A DNA stretch of 64,000 nt from Rhodamnia argentea (Eukaryota; Streptophyta; Magnoliopsida; Myrtales; Myrtaceae). The position numbers were made by a program, and so were the translations under genes. The notes beneath the pieces are model-generated. The model had not been told where the DNA came from, made no database searches, and saw only the letters and a list, made by a program, of their open reading frames with translations. This document shows positions 11,446 to 24,192 of the stretch, one piece after another. The stretch spans positions 8,778,001 through 8,842,000 of the forward strand of contig NC_063157.1 in NCBI RefSeq assembly GCF_020921035.1, written 5' to 3'. How positions within the stretch are numbered: the first letter of the stretch is position 1; every line of letters starts with the position of its first letter.

Positions 11446-12390
11446 TCAACTTGGAAAAAGAATCCGACCATAAATAGAACTTGGAAAAAGAACAATCATT
11501 GGTGATTAAGAAAATTATCAATTTTGTGAGAGGGAGACAGAGAGAATACGGTGGTTGCATCGTACGGTTTGTGGAATCCCTTTGCAATTGTTGATGGAAA
11601 CCAGAGGCGCGTCCGATAGCTCCCCTCTCCCTTTCCCTCCCTCGTCTTCCACGGGTTCCCATCTAGACTTTCTCCTTTGGCCTTTGAATTCGGACGAAAG
11701 GGGTCAGTTTCACGTCCCCACGTCTCCCCCCTTTTTCCGATTGCTGTTTGAATGCCAGAGGCTGATGCGCGTTCATTTCGGCACTGTCCCCGCCAGCAGG
11801 ACGATTCCCTGTCGTCGTTCGTCAAAACGCAAATCGACTCCTCCTACGGGAGGAGGATCAATTTATTCAATTCTTATTGCCGGGATGATTGTGTGAATTT
11901 GTGTTTGAAATATCTCGTATAGGAGAACTTCATATCACAAATTCAAACGTATAATTCGCATCCCTTATAGGTCGGCTCTTTTGCGAACGTCATGGCATTT
12001 CAACAAAAAGTCCATGTCTAAAACCATTAATGTACCAACAAAATTGAAGCCTTAAAAATCCACAAACATCCATCGCCTCGCCATAATTCTATATCCACAA
12101 TCAATTATACGTGACTAACCATCAAACTGCCACGTTTCAAGTCCAAAATAGATCTCAAGAACTTCATTGACGTAACTTATCGTCCAATTCCCAGTTGATC
12201 AATTTGCTATACCCACAAATAGCCACAATAATCATCAAACTTAGGCAGTGATCTACAAATTCTCATCTAATAAGTAGCATAAGCTACCGCCAATCCCAGA
12301 CAAACACAATTCACAATCACTTGTAGTTTTAACCACGATGCGTCTGCCAAACACTTCGTTCTACTAGCGCACCTTATCACTCCATGAACC
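11446..12390. other. Intergenic / internal region of a retroelement
   Basis: No intact coding frame. 11890-12390 lies just inside the LTR described next, on its internal side, and may be untranslated internal sequence of that retroelement. An overlapping pair of about 110-codon frames at 11496-11896 shows no family resemblance. Confidence 0.3.
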
Positions 12391-13800
12391 GCTCTAACAC
12401 CAAATAAATGCTATGCAACGTCCGATCTGCCACACCTCAGGCTTACTAAACTCGCATTCTCTGCTTTAATCTTTCATTATATGATGGTACATGCGAAAGA
12501 CTTGATCATAAACGATCACATCAGCCATACATATCACAAGTGCACGTCAATCGGAATAAGTGGCGTGCACGCCCGAAAAAAGGATATGGCCTTATAGGTT
12601 TCACTAACTCGATACTACACATCAATCACAAACAACAAACTCATAAAGTACCAAATTCATGTGTGTTTGTGTGTGTATTAGCCGATTCTTTACAAAAGTT
12701 TAAAGTGCTACTGGGAGGTATACAAGACACGAGTTCCCCACTACTCCCAACCAAATTGGCATTATCGTTGCTCCATTAACGTCACTAACAAATCATGGCC
12801 ATAACTAGGTCTTACGAACACCTCAATCAATCATCCTTGCTAGCTTGCTCATTTGAAAAATGTTAATTCCACAAGAGTAAGCCGAAGCTCCTCTACAAGT
12901 ATAACCATTAGGCTGAACAACTAAATCTCCTATAAAATCGTAAGATTGGAGGAAATATCCAACATCGTCAAATTCAATCAATCAAGGTATAAAACCTCAA
13001 GATCCTACTAGATTTGCAATCCATGACAATCAAGAATCATATTAAATCCTCAAACAATCACAATCAAGATCTTAGAGTCACATCAAATTCTCAAACAATC
13101 ACAATCAAGGTCGATTGGAGCTTAACACTCACAATGACGAACCATAGCAAATCTAGTAATAAGTACTAGAGATCTACTTGCCTTCGTAGAAAATGAAGTA
13201 TAAATGACGAAGAACGACTTTGAACACCCTTGGCGTGTGTGTGAATCACTCAAGCAGCACCTCGAATATTTGGGCTAATCTCAGCAACCACGAATTAGGC
13301 GTGACAGCTCTAGTGAACAACTAGCATAACGCACATCTTAAATAGATGGACGGCCTACGTGAGGCATAGCGCGTTGCGGAAGTTTCAAGAGGAAGAGAGT
13401 TGTTCTGACGAACGAATGACGAAATGAACCGACGTCGGAAACTATTTATAGGCGAAGTAGAGTGAAAAACCGACGAATCGGGGAACGACACGCGCCCCCC
13501 GTGGGTCCCACCACCTTGGCCGACTTAGCCAAGTCGGCCGCCACGTGGTATCCCGCCATTCGTCCTCGTCTAGTCCCAATTTCTCGTGTATTTGACCCGA
13601 TAGGATCCTAACTAAAACACATAATGTCTCTATAACAACAAATCCACCATATTTAAAAATATTCCAAAGGCTCAATTACTATTAATTCGAGCCCGACGAG
13701 CGCTAATCGGCTCTTAATTTAAGCTGGTGGAGAACTCGAATCACTACAATTGTCTTCACTTCCTACACATTAATCGAGGTAGAAATTTTCAGACGTGACA
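12391..13800 (-). mobile_element. Ty3/gypsy-type LTR (about 1.39 kb) with primer-binding site, minus orientation
   Basis: On the minus strand an LTR starts at 13800 with 'tgtcacgtctgaaaatttc', close to the 'TGTCACG..CCGAAATTTC' start of many plant chromovirus (Del/Tekay-like) LTRs. It ends with TG..CA polarity at about 12414 ('ggacgttgca'). Just inside, at about 12391-12406, 'tttggtgttagagcgg' matches an initiator tRNA-Met primer-binding site. A TATA box (cctataaatag) lies about 350 nt into the LTR (13442-13452). No gag-pol is present downstream, so this is a 5' LTR remnant of a largely deleted element. Family assignment is from memory. Confidence 0.6.
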
Positions 13801-14798
13801 TGATCCGTTGCCGAGGTCAATGTTGCCCTGGCCTCCCCTCTCTTTCCATAGGTCAACGAGCCTCTCTTTCCCTCCTCTTTTTCTCCATCTATGTGGAGAC
13901 ACAAGCATCACCATGGCCATCACAACCTCGAACTGAGGCCGCAGGAGTTCCGTTCTTGATTCTCGGTGAATCTTTGATGCTACAGTAGTCTCCTCTTAAT
14001 CTAGAAACAGCGGCTCCTCCACAGCCATTATAGCGAGCAGCTACCTGGCTGCGAGTCGCAAGGAGTGGGGACGAAGCTGTAGCCGCACCGTGATCCCGGG
14101 GCGATTGATGGCAAGGCTGCCCCCCCCGGAGGTGCCCGGGGACCTTTTCGAAATGGGTGAGTCAGAAAACCAAGACGAGTAATCCTGGAAGAAAAATAAG
14201 TGTCCCAGTAAACAAAACCAAACATTAATTGACTTCAAATGTAACTTAAACTGTATTCACAAAAGCGAGGATGCAAATTGATAGGCGCACGAAATTGATA
14301 ATGACGTTTGAATTTTTCCCCTACCTTTATTTATCTCCCACTAATCTAATGTGACAATTAGGATTTGCTTTACACGGCTACACGTACACCCACATCTATT
14401 GTTACCCTCTTTCCGAGCAATTATTAGAAAAAAAGATGGCCCAGCAGGCCATGTGAAAAGACGAACGACGGCATCGGAATGGGCACGAGATAGCTATCTT
14501 TCAATTGTTTTCTAAACACCGATTCTTTTCTTCTTCTCCTTTTTTTTTTTTTGGGTTCAATCATCAGAGGCCTTGCTTTGGTCAGAGTACTTCTTTCAAC
14601 GAAAAAGAGAGGAAGATCATCTCGCTGCTCCGTCCTATGATGGCTGCGCAACAAAAGTCAAAGCAGTTGTCTCCAAAGATGTAACCCCTGTGTTCCCAAT
14701 CTGATCTTCGGGGAAGAATCCAAAAGGCAGGTTTCAAACTCCCATTCGCTGGTCCAGATATTGCAGAAGATGGAGACGAGAAAGCGACCGCGACCGCC

Positions 14799-15456
14799 TT
14801 AGAACTCGTTGTCAGTGAGTCGGGTCTCTTCCCTTTTTTTCGCTTTTTCTTCTTGTTTGGCCGGACGGTCAGGTCCATCGGGGGGGTCGAGGAGCGCGAA
14901 TGAACCTCCGTAAGGCACGCGCCCTGTGCGCTGCTTCGAAATATATCGATGGCCTCGAGGCGTGGTTCGGGGATCGTATCGGTTTCGAGGCGTCCGTTCA
15001 TCGGATGTGCTGGCCGTTGCCGGAAGCCGGAGCGATGCGCGGTTGGGCGCGCGAGTTCGTATGGTTCTCTCTTGCGGATATTCTGTTTGGTGCCGGGTTA
15101 AGTCACCCGACCCAATGTCTGCATCGCTGGATCTTATAGCCTTCTTGGGCCAGGCCCACGAGGACAATGAACTTCTCAATCTCTTGGAGGTCGGCCCAAT
15201 GTCCGCCGTGGCGAAATTCTGGCTCTGGCCCCTTGAAGAGGTGGAGAGAGAGAGAACGAGACGAGACGAGACGAGAGTAACAACATCGAGATTTACAATC
15301 CGAAATTCACTAGGAAAAGAAATGGGAAGAAAAGGCAAAGTAGAGCTGCAAATATCATCGTATTCCCAAATAAAGAGCACGATAAAATTCGATACGAAAT
15401 TTATTAGGAAGATTTCAAATTTCAAAATACATATTTTACATTTTATTCACCAATAA
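14799..15456. other. Overlapping antisense open frames of unknown nature
   Basis: A 208-codon minus-strand frame (14799-15425) and a 176-codon plus-strand frame (14926-15456) overlap over GC-richer DNA (about 14880-15250). The plus frame includes HEDNELLNLLEVGPMSAVAK, which looks protein-like. The minus frame is Arg/Ser/Thr-rich and looks like a shadow. No domain is recognised, no start context or splice structure is compelling, and retroelement or captured-gene origin is possible. Confidence 0.25.
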
Positions 15457-18400
15457 AAAGGTGGGGAGAAACGATAGACGCTAGCAACTGCTTTAGATAT
15501 TATCATGAGGATCTTAGATCCGTTACAGAATGTTCAATTTGGGCTCTAGTTGCTTTGCATCACCCCCGACTCGAAGTTTCAAGATAGGTAAGTGAAAGGG
15601 CGACAAAACCCAATGAAAACAGAAAAAAAAAATTAAAATTATGGTTTTTGGAAAGTGAGAAACATGGAAAAAAGTTGATTGAAGGGTGACGTATGCCCAC
15701 TCCAGCATGACGTCACACAAGGATTTCATGGAGGTCCAACGTAAGAGGGCAGGATAATGGTAACGTAGGAATTTCTTTTCAATTAGCCGAAGAAATGTAA
15801 GAGAGAGAGAGAGATGTGTCAGTCAGTACAGTGGGGCCCGGACTCGACAGGATTGTGGACCGGGCTGTTACGTTCGAGGTTAGACTGGGCTTGACAAGAC
15901 TCAAGGCCGCCCCCCACCCCCCCAACCCATGGTGGACCGTACACTGCCTGACACCGACACGACACCGACGGGCTGTCGTTTTGCATGCTGGGAGTCTTTC
16001 TCGCACCCAATTATGGTACACCTGAAATAAAATGATTTTTCTTTTTCCTTCAACGAAAGGAGTATTTCTTTTTTTGTGTTTTTTGCTTGATTCTATCGTA
16101 TCCTATTTTACTATACAAATCACACTGTATGTGCTGTGTGCTGTATGAAGATTATAAAATTCCGCTCTTTCCTCACGCGTCCCCATCCCACTTTCTCCAA
16201 AGGTGGCCATTTTTCCTGTTTGGGAAAATGGAGATGAGGGGTACGAAAGGAGTATTTCAGGAGCATCAAAAATTGTACTACTGCATATCCCAAACTTATC
16301 ATCGAAACGCGACATGTCCTCATATAATTCTGAGAACTATGTTTCATTCTGGATGATTTGTGCGCTTAAAAGTGCTTGAATGTCCCGTCGATTTTAACGA
16401 ACCAAAATTAAAATTTATCGTAATTTTTTTTTGTTAGAAAGTTTATCATAATAGACTATTTTTTTTTTTGGCTAGAAAAATTTGAGAAAGAATACAAAAT
16501 GCGTGAGTGTTGGGGGCAGGGGTAGAGGTGCCCCCCGTCCCATTTGATCTCAGAAAAGCTATTCTCCTCTTTGAGGTACCCTTATTGGGTTTTTCCCCCG
16601 CTCTTTAAAATTTAGTGAATATGATTACATAAATCAATAAGCACCGAGTACCCTAATAAAGTTGAGTAATCACGATAGTTATAAGACTAGATCGGTTCCA
16701 ATCAAAGAGCATAGAAACTAATTTGAGAGAAATCAAAGCGCGAAAATCCAACTGGATATTGCCTCAAAATTTATGGATCATTTGTGACATCGTCTTGTGA
16801 AAAAATAAAAATAAATAAACACGCTTGTCACCGGAGCAATCTTCATCGAAAATAGGAAAGATGTCGATTGTTCTCTGGGGCAATTGGGGTTGGTTGCCAA
16901 AGTTATATTTGGCGATTCGGCCGGGTGGGGGCCCGGAATTCAGAAAGCCCGGTTCAAACCCCATCTGATGGTACGGGGAAAATGACTAATGAGTCCCCAG
17001 TGGCAATTTCGCAAATAACCAGCACCCACCCTCTCTCTCTCTCTCTCTCTCGCTCGCTCGCTCGCTCGCCGAAATCAACGGCAGATAAATGCCGAGCCAG
17101 TTCGCGATCATGGATCTCCGCATGTGGTGGGGCACATGGCAGGCAGACCACGTCTTACAAAAGCGGGACCCACCACCCAACGGCCCCACCCTCTCCATGT
17201 CAATTGATCCTCAAAATACGATTCCTTTTTTTTTTTTTTTTCATTTTCTTTTTCTACGATGATGTTTTCATACGACATCGCATGACATGGGTATTTTCAA
17301 TCGGTCATGACCGAATGTCATTTTCCTCGATAAGAATACGATAAAATCAATATAAAAGCCCCTTTCGATCATATATGTCGTGTCAATAGTTACATTACAT
17401 CGGTCAATAAATTAAATTTCTCGTACAAAACAACTTCTTCTTGGATCTAAAATTTAGGTAAAAACTAAAATAATCATGGTCGGCCTTCTTGAGTTGCTCT
17501 TACTTTTAAGAGAGTCTTACTTCCATCTTGTTCGGGAATCTTTGATTTTGTGCTCGGTATTCAATATCTCTCGTACTCGAGACTCTTACATCTTTCGCGA
17601 TCGGAGAGCTCGCGCTCGGGAGTTTTTCATCTCTCGAATGTTAAGAGCAATTTTGGACGAAGAATTAGCGAGAGCAGATTTGAGATTATAAGTAAAAGCT
17701 TGAGGTTTTCTATGGGACACAAAAAAAAAATTAAAACTTGACCTAAAGTTTTGATTTTTTTTTTTTTGGGGATATTAGGCCAATGAAATTATGAATAAAA
17801 CTCTGGTGAGAGAGACATTGCATTGGTTTCTTGAATAGGGAAGCTTCTGGCACGCATGACAACATTTCTGGAGTAAGAATTCGTTTGATTATGCAACTTC
17901 ATTTTTCTACTTATAGAGCAATTTTTTTTTTTTTGCTCCGAAAGTAGTTTTGAAGCCACTTGAATAAGTAAAAAAAAAAAAAAGTTTACTTCTCTCTAGA
18001 AGTTAAAATCAAAAAGATAAAATCCCGCAAGACTTGACTTAGTCCAGGTCCGGAAACCCGACCCGGTTCAATTCTATATAATGATAATAGTAAATTAGTA
18101 AGTTAAGTTATAAATAATAAAAACTTCAAAAAATTCAAAAAAAAAGGAAAAATAAGGAAATGCTAGGAAAATGTCTTTTTTTTTTGCTTTTTAGTCTAAT
18201 TAGTGCTTTCTTATACTTGATCCAATGCGATAGACCGATGTCCATTCCGATCTCATTTTTGTACATCCAATCATGTCTCAGGGTTTTAATCAATATTGTA
18301 ACTAAATACACAATGAATTACAGATTTTCATTTCTAGCGCTTAGTTAGATGTTTTAAATATTTTGGTGTTTACTTGTTGCACTGTATTTCAATAAATTGG

Positions 18401-18741
18401 ATCTTAATCGCATTCCTCCGATTAGGTTAACATTATCTAGAATCTTGATAAAATGAAAATCATAAAAATATTTGCATGATCACTTAGTATTGGTAATGGC
18501 CGTAGGATTAAATGGCTATCTAGAATGCATGATCACTTTGAAAAACAACCAACTAGTTAGGTATCGAAATTGCGCTAATTAGACTATTAGCGTAAACAAG
18601 TCCTCAATTCTAGAATCTCTAGTCACGTAGCAATCGAGATGACACTCCCGCATCTCGATTGATTTTTACTCGACTCCAATAAGCTAGTGGCGACTATAAA
18701 AAAACATTTAAGTTGTAAAGAATTTAAAACGAAATCCAACG

Positions 18742-18945
18742 TTACATAATATATGGGCTTGGGAGAGCTCCCATTTGAATTGATTGGCCATACGGCCTGT
18801 CTTTTTGGGCAATACCTCTAAACCTATGATCTTTTGACCGCGTTGGGAAAAATAGGCCGTGACATCCCTTGCCAAACACGAGGGCCTTGCCAATAGCTGG
18901 GGGGGCCATGAACGCCCTAAGCGAGGCCTCACTGGGTATGGACAT
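18742..18945 (-). other. Short protein-like frame, unidentified
   Basis: A 67-codon frame whose upstream codons continue in frame for a few residues (DNERAFALMSIPSEASLRAF) before the surrounding AT-rich DNA. It contains APPAIGKALVFGKGCHGL. The composition is distinctly GC-richer than its flanks. No family is recognised. It may be a fragment of a transposon protein or a captured exon. Confidence 0.25.
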
Positions 18946-20336
18946 GAGTGCAAAGGCCCTCTCGTTATCAAATGCCTTTATCCGGTCAGAAATCTACTTA
19001 CGAAGTAAAAGTAGAAAAGTCAACTTCCGACTGAAAGGCGACTTTTAGAGCATAAGTGTTGCCATGCGTGCCCTTTATCGCCCCACCTTCACGGCGAAGG
19101 GTGCCGGCCAAAATTGAGGGCATCTAGCCATAGAGCAAGTTTTTTTAAGGATTTGATTGTATTTTTTGAAAATTTTAAAATATGATCGTCCTTTTTTCTC
19201 CACGAACGAGTCTCACAATATCGAGATAGCATAAATTTACGTATGATCTCACTTTATTTTCTTCTTTATTGACAATAACATCAAATGCGGATAGAATCAT
19301 AGAGTGCTGCTTGCGATGATCATACTTATATTCTATCCATACGTTTCGATGGGATGTAAACGTATTTTTACTACTTTAGCCTAAGAAACATAAAGGGAGA
19401 AGAAAACAAGGGATTGACTATGGAGGTGACGAAACTTTTTTTTTTTTGCGTCGTTTTGAAAATAGAACGTGACTATAATGAAGATTTGGAGAACCGAACT
19501 TTACATTATATGGGAAGATATGGAAATAGAAGGAATTCCAAATCATGGAGAAGTTAAGGGAAAATGGAATTCACTCTCTTACATTTCCTAAACAAAAAGA
19601 CCAATAATAGAAGATAAAAAAATAAACTATATATATGCTCTTTATATACACGTGATCTTTCTTTACTTATATAACTAAACTTTTACAACGGATATTATAG
19701 CAATTTCTGACTTTATGAAAAAGGCTACCTCCGTGCCATCATCGTTCATACATACGTCAGCCCATTATTCCGGCAGTCTTATCGAGCCTTTCGACGACAT
19801 TCTTTGCCATATCTATGAATCTTTCTCCATTTGCACGTGAAAATCGAAGACACTTATCTCGTTCCATCAAGGACCAACTGCTCGTGGGAAACCAAAGGAA
19901 AAAATTAAGTAGAAGGTTTCACGATCGGATCACACCCGATTGTGATCTACCGCTTCTCGAATCGCAATCGATTTTCGGGGTGTTAACAATCCCAACAAAC
20001 GCCCAAAAATAAGCCCAGGTCAGTCTCGAGTTCGGCTAAAATTCCTGAAGGTAGACTCGACTGTTGACCAGCACATTGGCCGTCGAGTTGGTTCGTGGGT
20101 AGCTCACCACCGGTCAGACGTTTCCGGTTTGGATCAACGAATCAAAGCGACGTCTTTCCATCCCTTTCGGTTTGCTCCCGCGATTCATTACTTTATCTAT
20201 CCGACCTGCATGTAGGCTCGTCATCACCAGCTGAAATTGGTTGTTCATGACAACCACGTTATTTGTGATGGAAATTCATGATGCCATCTGAATTCGGTGC
20301 AGACCATCCCCACTTCAATTGGGCATACATATAAAA

Positions 20337-20620
20337 GGGTAAATGGCATAAGTGATTTTTGGATTTTGACTCAATTTGCAGTATGGTCATTGAACTTTAA
20401 ATTCGTTTAATGTGTACCTAAACTTGTATCCTAGATCATATCAAAAAGTTCAATAAGCTTGAATTTATGAAAGGATAATAATGAATAATTTTATACATTT
20501 TAGAGACTAAATTAAATAAATTAAAATTTTAGGAACGAAATTATACGTGATGTTAAATTTGATGAATCATATTGTATATTAAATTAAAAATTGAGAGGCT
20601 ATTTGTGTCAATTGTATTCC
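20337..20620. mobile_element. MITE, family C, copy 1 (upstream of the kinase gene)
   Basis: The ends are inverted repeats: left 'gggtaaatggcataagtg'; the right end 'ctatttgtgtcaattg' reverse-complements to 'caattgacacaaatag'. Internal text ('tggtcattgaactttaaatt') is shared with copy 2 at 59.2-59.5 kb. The flanking 9-mers are catataaaa (20328-20336) and ggtataaaa (20621-20629), 7 of 9 identical, consistent with a decayed 9 bp target duplication. The element sits about 400 bp upstream of the kinase start codon. Confidence 0.6.
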
Positions 20621-20635
20621 GGTATAAAAATACCC
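20621..20635 (+). promoter_or_regulatory. Candidate TATA box of the kinase gene
   Basis: TATAAAA at 20623-20629 is the best core-promoter match upstream of the kinase start (393 nt before the ATG at 21016). It abuts the end of the family C MITE. A second TATAAAA lies at 20330-20336 on the other side of the MITE, as if the target was duplicated. A (GA)n tract at 20932-20948 would fall in the 5' leader. Inferred only. Confidence 0.35.
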
Positions 20636-21015
20636 AACACTGTCACATGCGTCGCTCTCGCGATCAGCACACACCCGTCTAGTCACGCCCATCATCAACC
20701 CCAGCCCCAACCCCAACCCCGTCAATAAAACGCTTCCGGAAGGAAGCCAACGATCCTCCACCACCACCACCACCATTTTCGCTCCTGACTTCCTTCTTCT
20801 GAGCAACAGGGTTCGATGGGGAATCCAAGACCCTGAAGCAAAAAACGTTTCTTTTGATGATACATGCAAAAAAGCAAACTAACGCCTCTCTGTTCTCGTG
20901 AGCTTGGGGAGTGAAACAAGATTCACACAGGAGAGAGAGAGAGAGAGGGAGTGTGTTCCTGGCTAACTCGCACTCGGGACTCTCTGACTCAGGATCCCGG
21001 CCCGACCCGAGTCCA

Positions 21016-24000
21016 ATGGCTGCTGCTCTGGAGTGCTGGTCGAGCCGGGCCAGCACGGACGAGGAGATGGTGGAGCAGGTCCTGATGCGGACCCACGACA
21101 GGTCCGAGGGGTCGCCGGCGGCGACGTCCTCCGGAGCGGCGAGGGAGCAGCCGCCGCCGTCATCCTCGTCCTCGGTTATGCAGAAGAAGCTGCAGAGGCT
21201 GAGCCGGAACGTGTCGGAGGCCATCGCGTCGCTGAAGAACTCGCTGAATCTGGACTCGTCGCGCGACGCGCCGCCGCAGTCCTCCAAGATCGACGGCTGC
21301 CGGAGGATGGTGTGGGGGAGCGTCGTGAGGAGCTTGACCCAGCTGTACCCGGGGAGCCAGTTGCCCGAGAAGCTCGTCTCCAACATTCGCAAGCATTACG
21401 ATTCTTTGCCTCTCAGGTTTGATTTGATTCCAAGGCTGCTCTCGACTCGATTGAACGTTCCTTGCTCTGCTTAAGTTTTATAGGGCACTCTTTTAGCGTT
21501 TGTTTCTTGATGCGATGTGTTGTGGTTGGGTGATTCTTTGCGCAGTTATGCACAAGCAGGGTTTGATATGAAGGATGTGTTTCTCCACATCAAATTGATG
21601 GAGCAGGCTTTGGGAGATGATCGGCCTGCGATTCTTATCCAAGACGTGTCGCAGGATGAGGTCCAGGGGTCAGTTTTTAAGCTCACATTCGCCTGTAACT
21701 CGTTAATCTCGTGGTCGGCGATGTCGGGGGCCCTTGACAATGCCTCCATTTGCTGCAAGAAGATACAGATCTTTGAGAAGAAGGGATTTACACTAGGGAT
21801 TGTGCTTCTGTTAGTGCAAGCCGAGCAAGAAAAGATGTTCAAAACCCGAATCGAGAATGCCCTGAAGCTGGCTATGAAGAAGCATAGACCCGCCACTGTG
21901 AAGCTGGCTTTTGGGCTGTGTGGCTGTCAAGAAGAGAGCGCAAACGGTAGAGAAGTAGGACAGGTCGAAGATGACATGAGGGAGCTGAATTATCGGAATA
22001 GCAGTGAGAATCTGCATTCAAAGGTTCAGCTTGAGATGCCCCTGCCCACATCATCATTTGTCGTTTCGGTTGATGAGTGGCAGACAATACAGTCGGGTGG
22101 GGACGGGATTGCGAAATGGCTTCTGAACTCGGACAATCTCGAATTCATCGATCAGATTGGCCCGAGTTCTTTCAAGGGGGTTTATAAGGGCAGGAGAGTG
22201 GGGATCGAGAAGCTCAAGGGTTGTGATAAGGGGAACTCTTATGAGTTTGAGCTCAGAAAAGATCTTTTGGAACTAATGACTTGTGGGCATAAAAGTGTTC
22301 TGCAATTTATTGGTGTCTGCATAGATGAAAGTCATGGGCTATGCGTTGTGACTAAGTTGATGGAAGGTGGATCTCTTCATGACTTGATGCTTAAAAGCAA
22401 GAAGCTTCAAACCAAGGAGATTGTCAGAATCGCAATCGATGTCGTGGAAGGAATCAAGTTTATGAACGAACATGGGGTCACGTATAGAGACCTCAATACA
22501 CAGAGAATTTTGCTTGACCGTCATGGGAATGCCTGCTTGGGGGATATGGGCATTGTTGCTGCTTGTAAGAGTGTTGGTGAAGCAACGGAGTATGAAACTG
22601 ATGGTTACCGGTGGCTGGCTCCCGAGGTTCGTATTCTGCTGCATTATATTGTTCACTCCTGATTCGCACTTGAATAATATACTGCCTCCATTTTGATCTT
22701 TTACAAACACTACTCATCAAGCATAGCCTTAGCTGTTAGGTTGGTGTTCTGCACAGCTAAATCCCCAACAGATTCGAAATTGGATCTAGCCCAGTTTATA
22801 TGTTGCTATTTCTTCACCAACATATGTTGCTGCAAATCTCAACTGTAGCTTTGTTAGTCCAAGTGTAGATAGCTCACGGAGGAAAACTGTCCAATCTTTA
22901 ACTCGATAAGATTTTTCCATGTGTAGCAGTTGTATCCATTCGATCACACATCGTTTTCTTTTGCATTGTCCAGTTTTCTTTAAACATACTAAAACTCATT
23001 ACAAACTTTTTGAATATTTGTTTAACCTAAAGTCGACTATTGCTTATTGGATTACCCTGTTGCCTGCTTTCCAGTTGTCATTTTACCATTCCGCGTAAAG
23101 TTTATGCTCTGCACCGCTTGTTCATTCAATCTAGCATGTCTTTCGGGAGAAACATTCTATGCTTTATTTAGCTCTTTTTCCCTTGTCGCCATTGTGCAAG
23201 TTATTCAACCAGATTCCATGCACAGAGGGCCTCGCTTTACAAGGTTGTTCACTCCATGCTTCCCAAAAGGGACTTTAGTCATTATTATGACATCATTCAT
23301 TGAGCATGCCTTCCGTGCCTTTAATTATTGCTTTTGCTTTTGCTTTTACTGGTGTATAATTGTCTACCATTGCCTAAGCAATTCTATGCCTTTCACTAAA
23401 TCCCATCATCTGCCGGCCATGACCTTGGAAGACGTAGTGGGCGCTTGGCTCCTGTGGTTAGAACTAGGTCCACTAGTGGAGCCCCCGGCGATGGCGCTTT
23501 TGTTCTCTTTCTAATGAGCTTCATTTTGGCGAGCTTTCTGGCAGAGCTGTATTATAAGGATCCACCATCAATTGTAGCGCATTATTCATTATCAAGTAGT
23601 CATAGTGCTCTAGATCGCCTCTTTCTATTGGGAGGAACTAGTCCAATTTGTTAGATGTGAATTCAGCTCGTACCTTATTAGTATTTGCAAATGCATTTTC
23701 CATCTCTCTGATTGTTTGCAAGGATGGACAGTTTGAGCAGAAGTACGGTAGAATAATAAGCATTGTCCTGGAAGAAACAAGCTGCAAGCTGCTTTTAGTG
23801 AACTACAAAATGAAAAGAGAGATGTTTAAAGTGCAAGTCTGTTTGATTAAATTAAACGACATATGCAATAACTTCGGTTTTGGTTTTGACAGATAATTGC
23901 AGGCGACCCCGAAAGTGTGAGTGAGACGTGGATGAGTAACGTTTACAGTTTCGGAATGGTAATGTGGGAGATGGTGACCGGGGAGGCAGCTTATGGTGCT

Positions 24001-24192
24001 TATTCTCCAGTTCAGGCGGCGGTGGGGATCGCGGCTTGCGGACTCAGGCCGGAGATTCCGAAGGACTGCCCGCAATTCCTGAGAAATCTGATGACGAAAT
24101 GCTGGAACAACAGTCCGTCGAAACGCCCTCAGTTCTCTGAGATTCTCTCCCTTTTGTTACACTACATCAACAATGGCAATGACAACAGGTAA
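21016..24192 (+). CDS. Protein kinase-like protein, probably a pseudokinase (At5g58520/At5g07140-like)
   Basis: Three exons: 21016-21416, 21546-22626 and 23893-24192, all with GT..AG introns (129 and 1266 bp), encode 593 residues. The N-terminal half (1-330) is plant-specific, with a Ser-rich start, a conserved block around MQKKLQRLSRNVSEAIASLK, and no known catalytic motif. The kinase-like domain spans about 332-590. Its glycine loop is degenerate (GPSSFKG, 339-345). The VAIK lysine is Glu (VGIE, 352-355). The catalytic loop is YRDLNTQR (447-454), keeping Asp449 but with Arg in place of the metal-binding Asn. DFG is DMG (467-469). APE is intact (APE, ending at 494), followed by YSFGMVMWEMVTG. 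Loss of both Lys and Asn argues against normal phosphotransfer and for a scaffold role. From memory the sequence matches Arabidopsis At5g07140/At5g58520, whose function is not established to my knowledge. Confidence 0.9.

Larger units (their letters stand above)
13801..20336. other. Long gene-poor stretch
   Basis: About 6.5 kb without a convincing gene. Simple repeats include (TC)n and 'cgct' runs at 17031-17070, a 'gacga' run at 15262-15280, and poly-T runs at 17225-17242, 17755-17768 and 17921-17935. The 14799-15456 and 18742-18945 frames are listed separately. 20000-20330 is of more balanced composition and could be distal promoter of the kinase gene. Retroelement debris is likely throughout, but no boundaries can be supported. 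Confidence 0.35.

Noticed and set aside
16905..16985. tRNA-like B-box word 'ggttcaaacccc'
   Set aside because: No matching acceptor or anticodon stems and no clear A-box at the right distance; not called as a tRNA.
21016..24192. Plant MLKL (necroptosis-like) assignment for the kinase-like gene
   Set aside because: The N-terminal half does not resemble the HeLo/four-helix region of plant MLKL proteins, whereas the whole protein fits the At5g07140/At5g58520 type.
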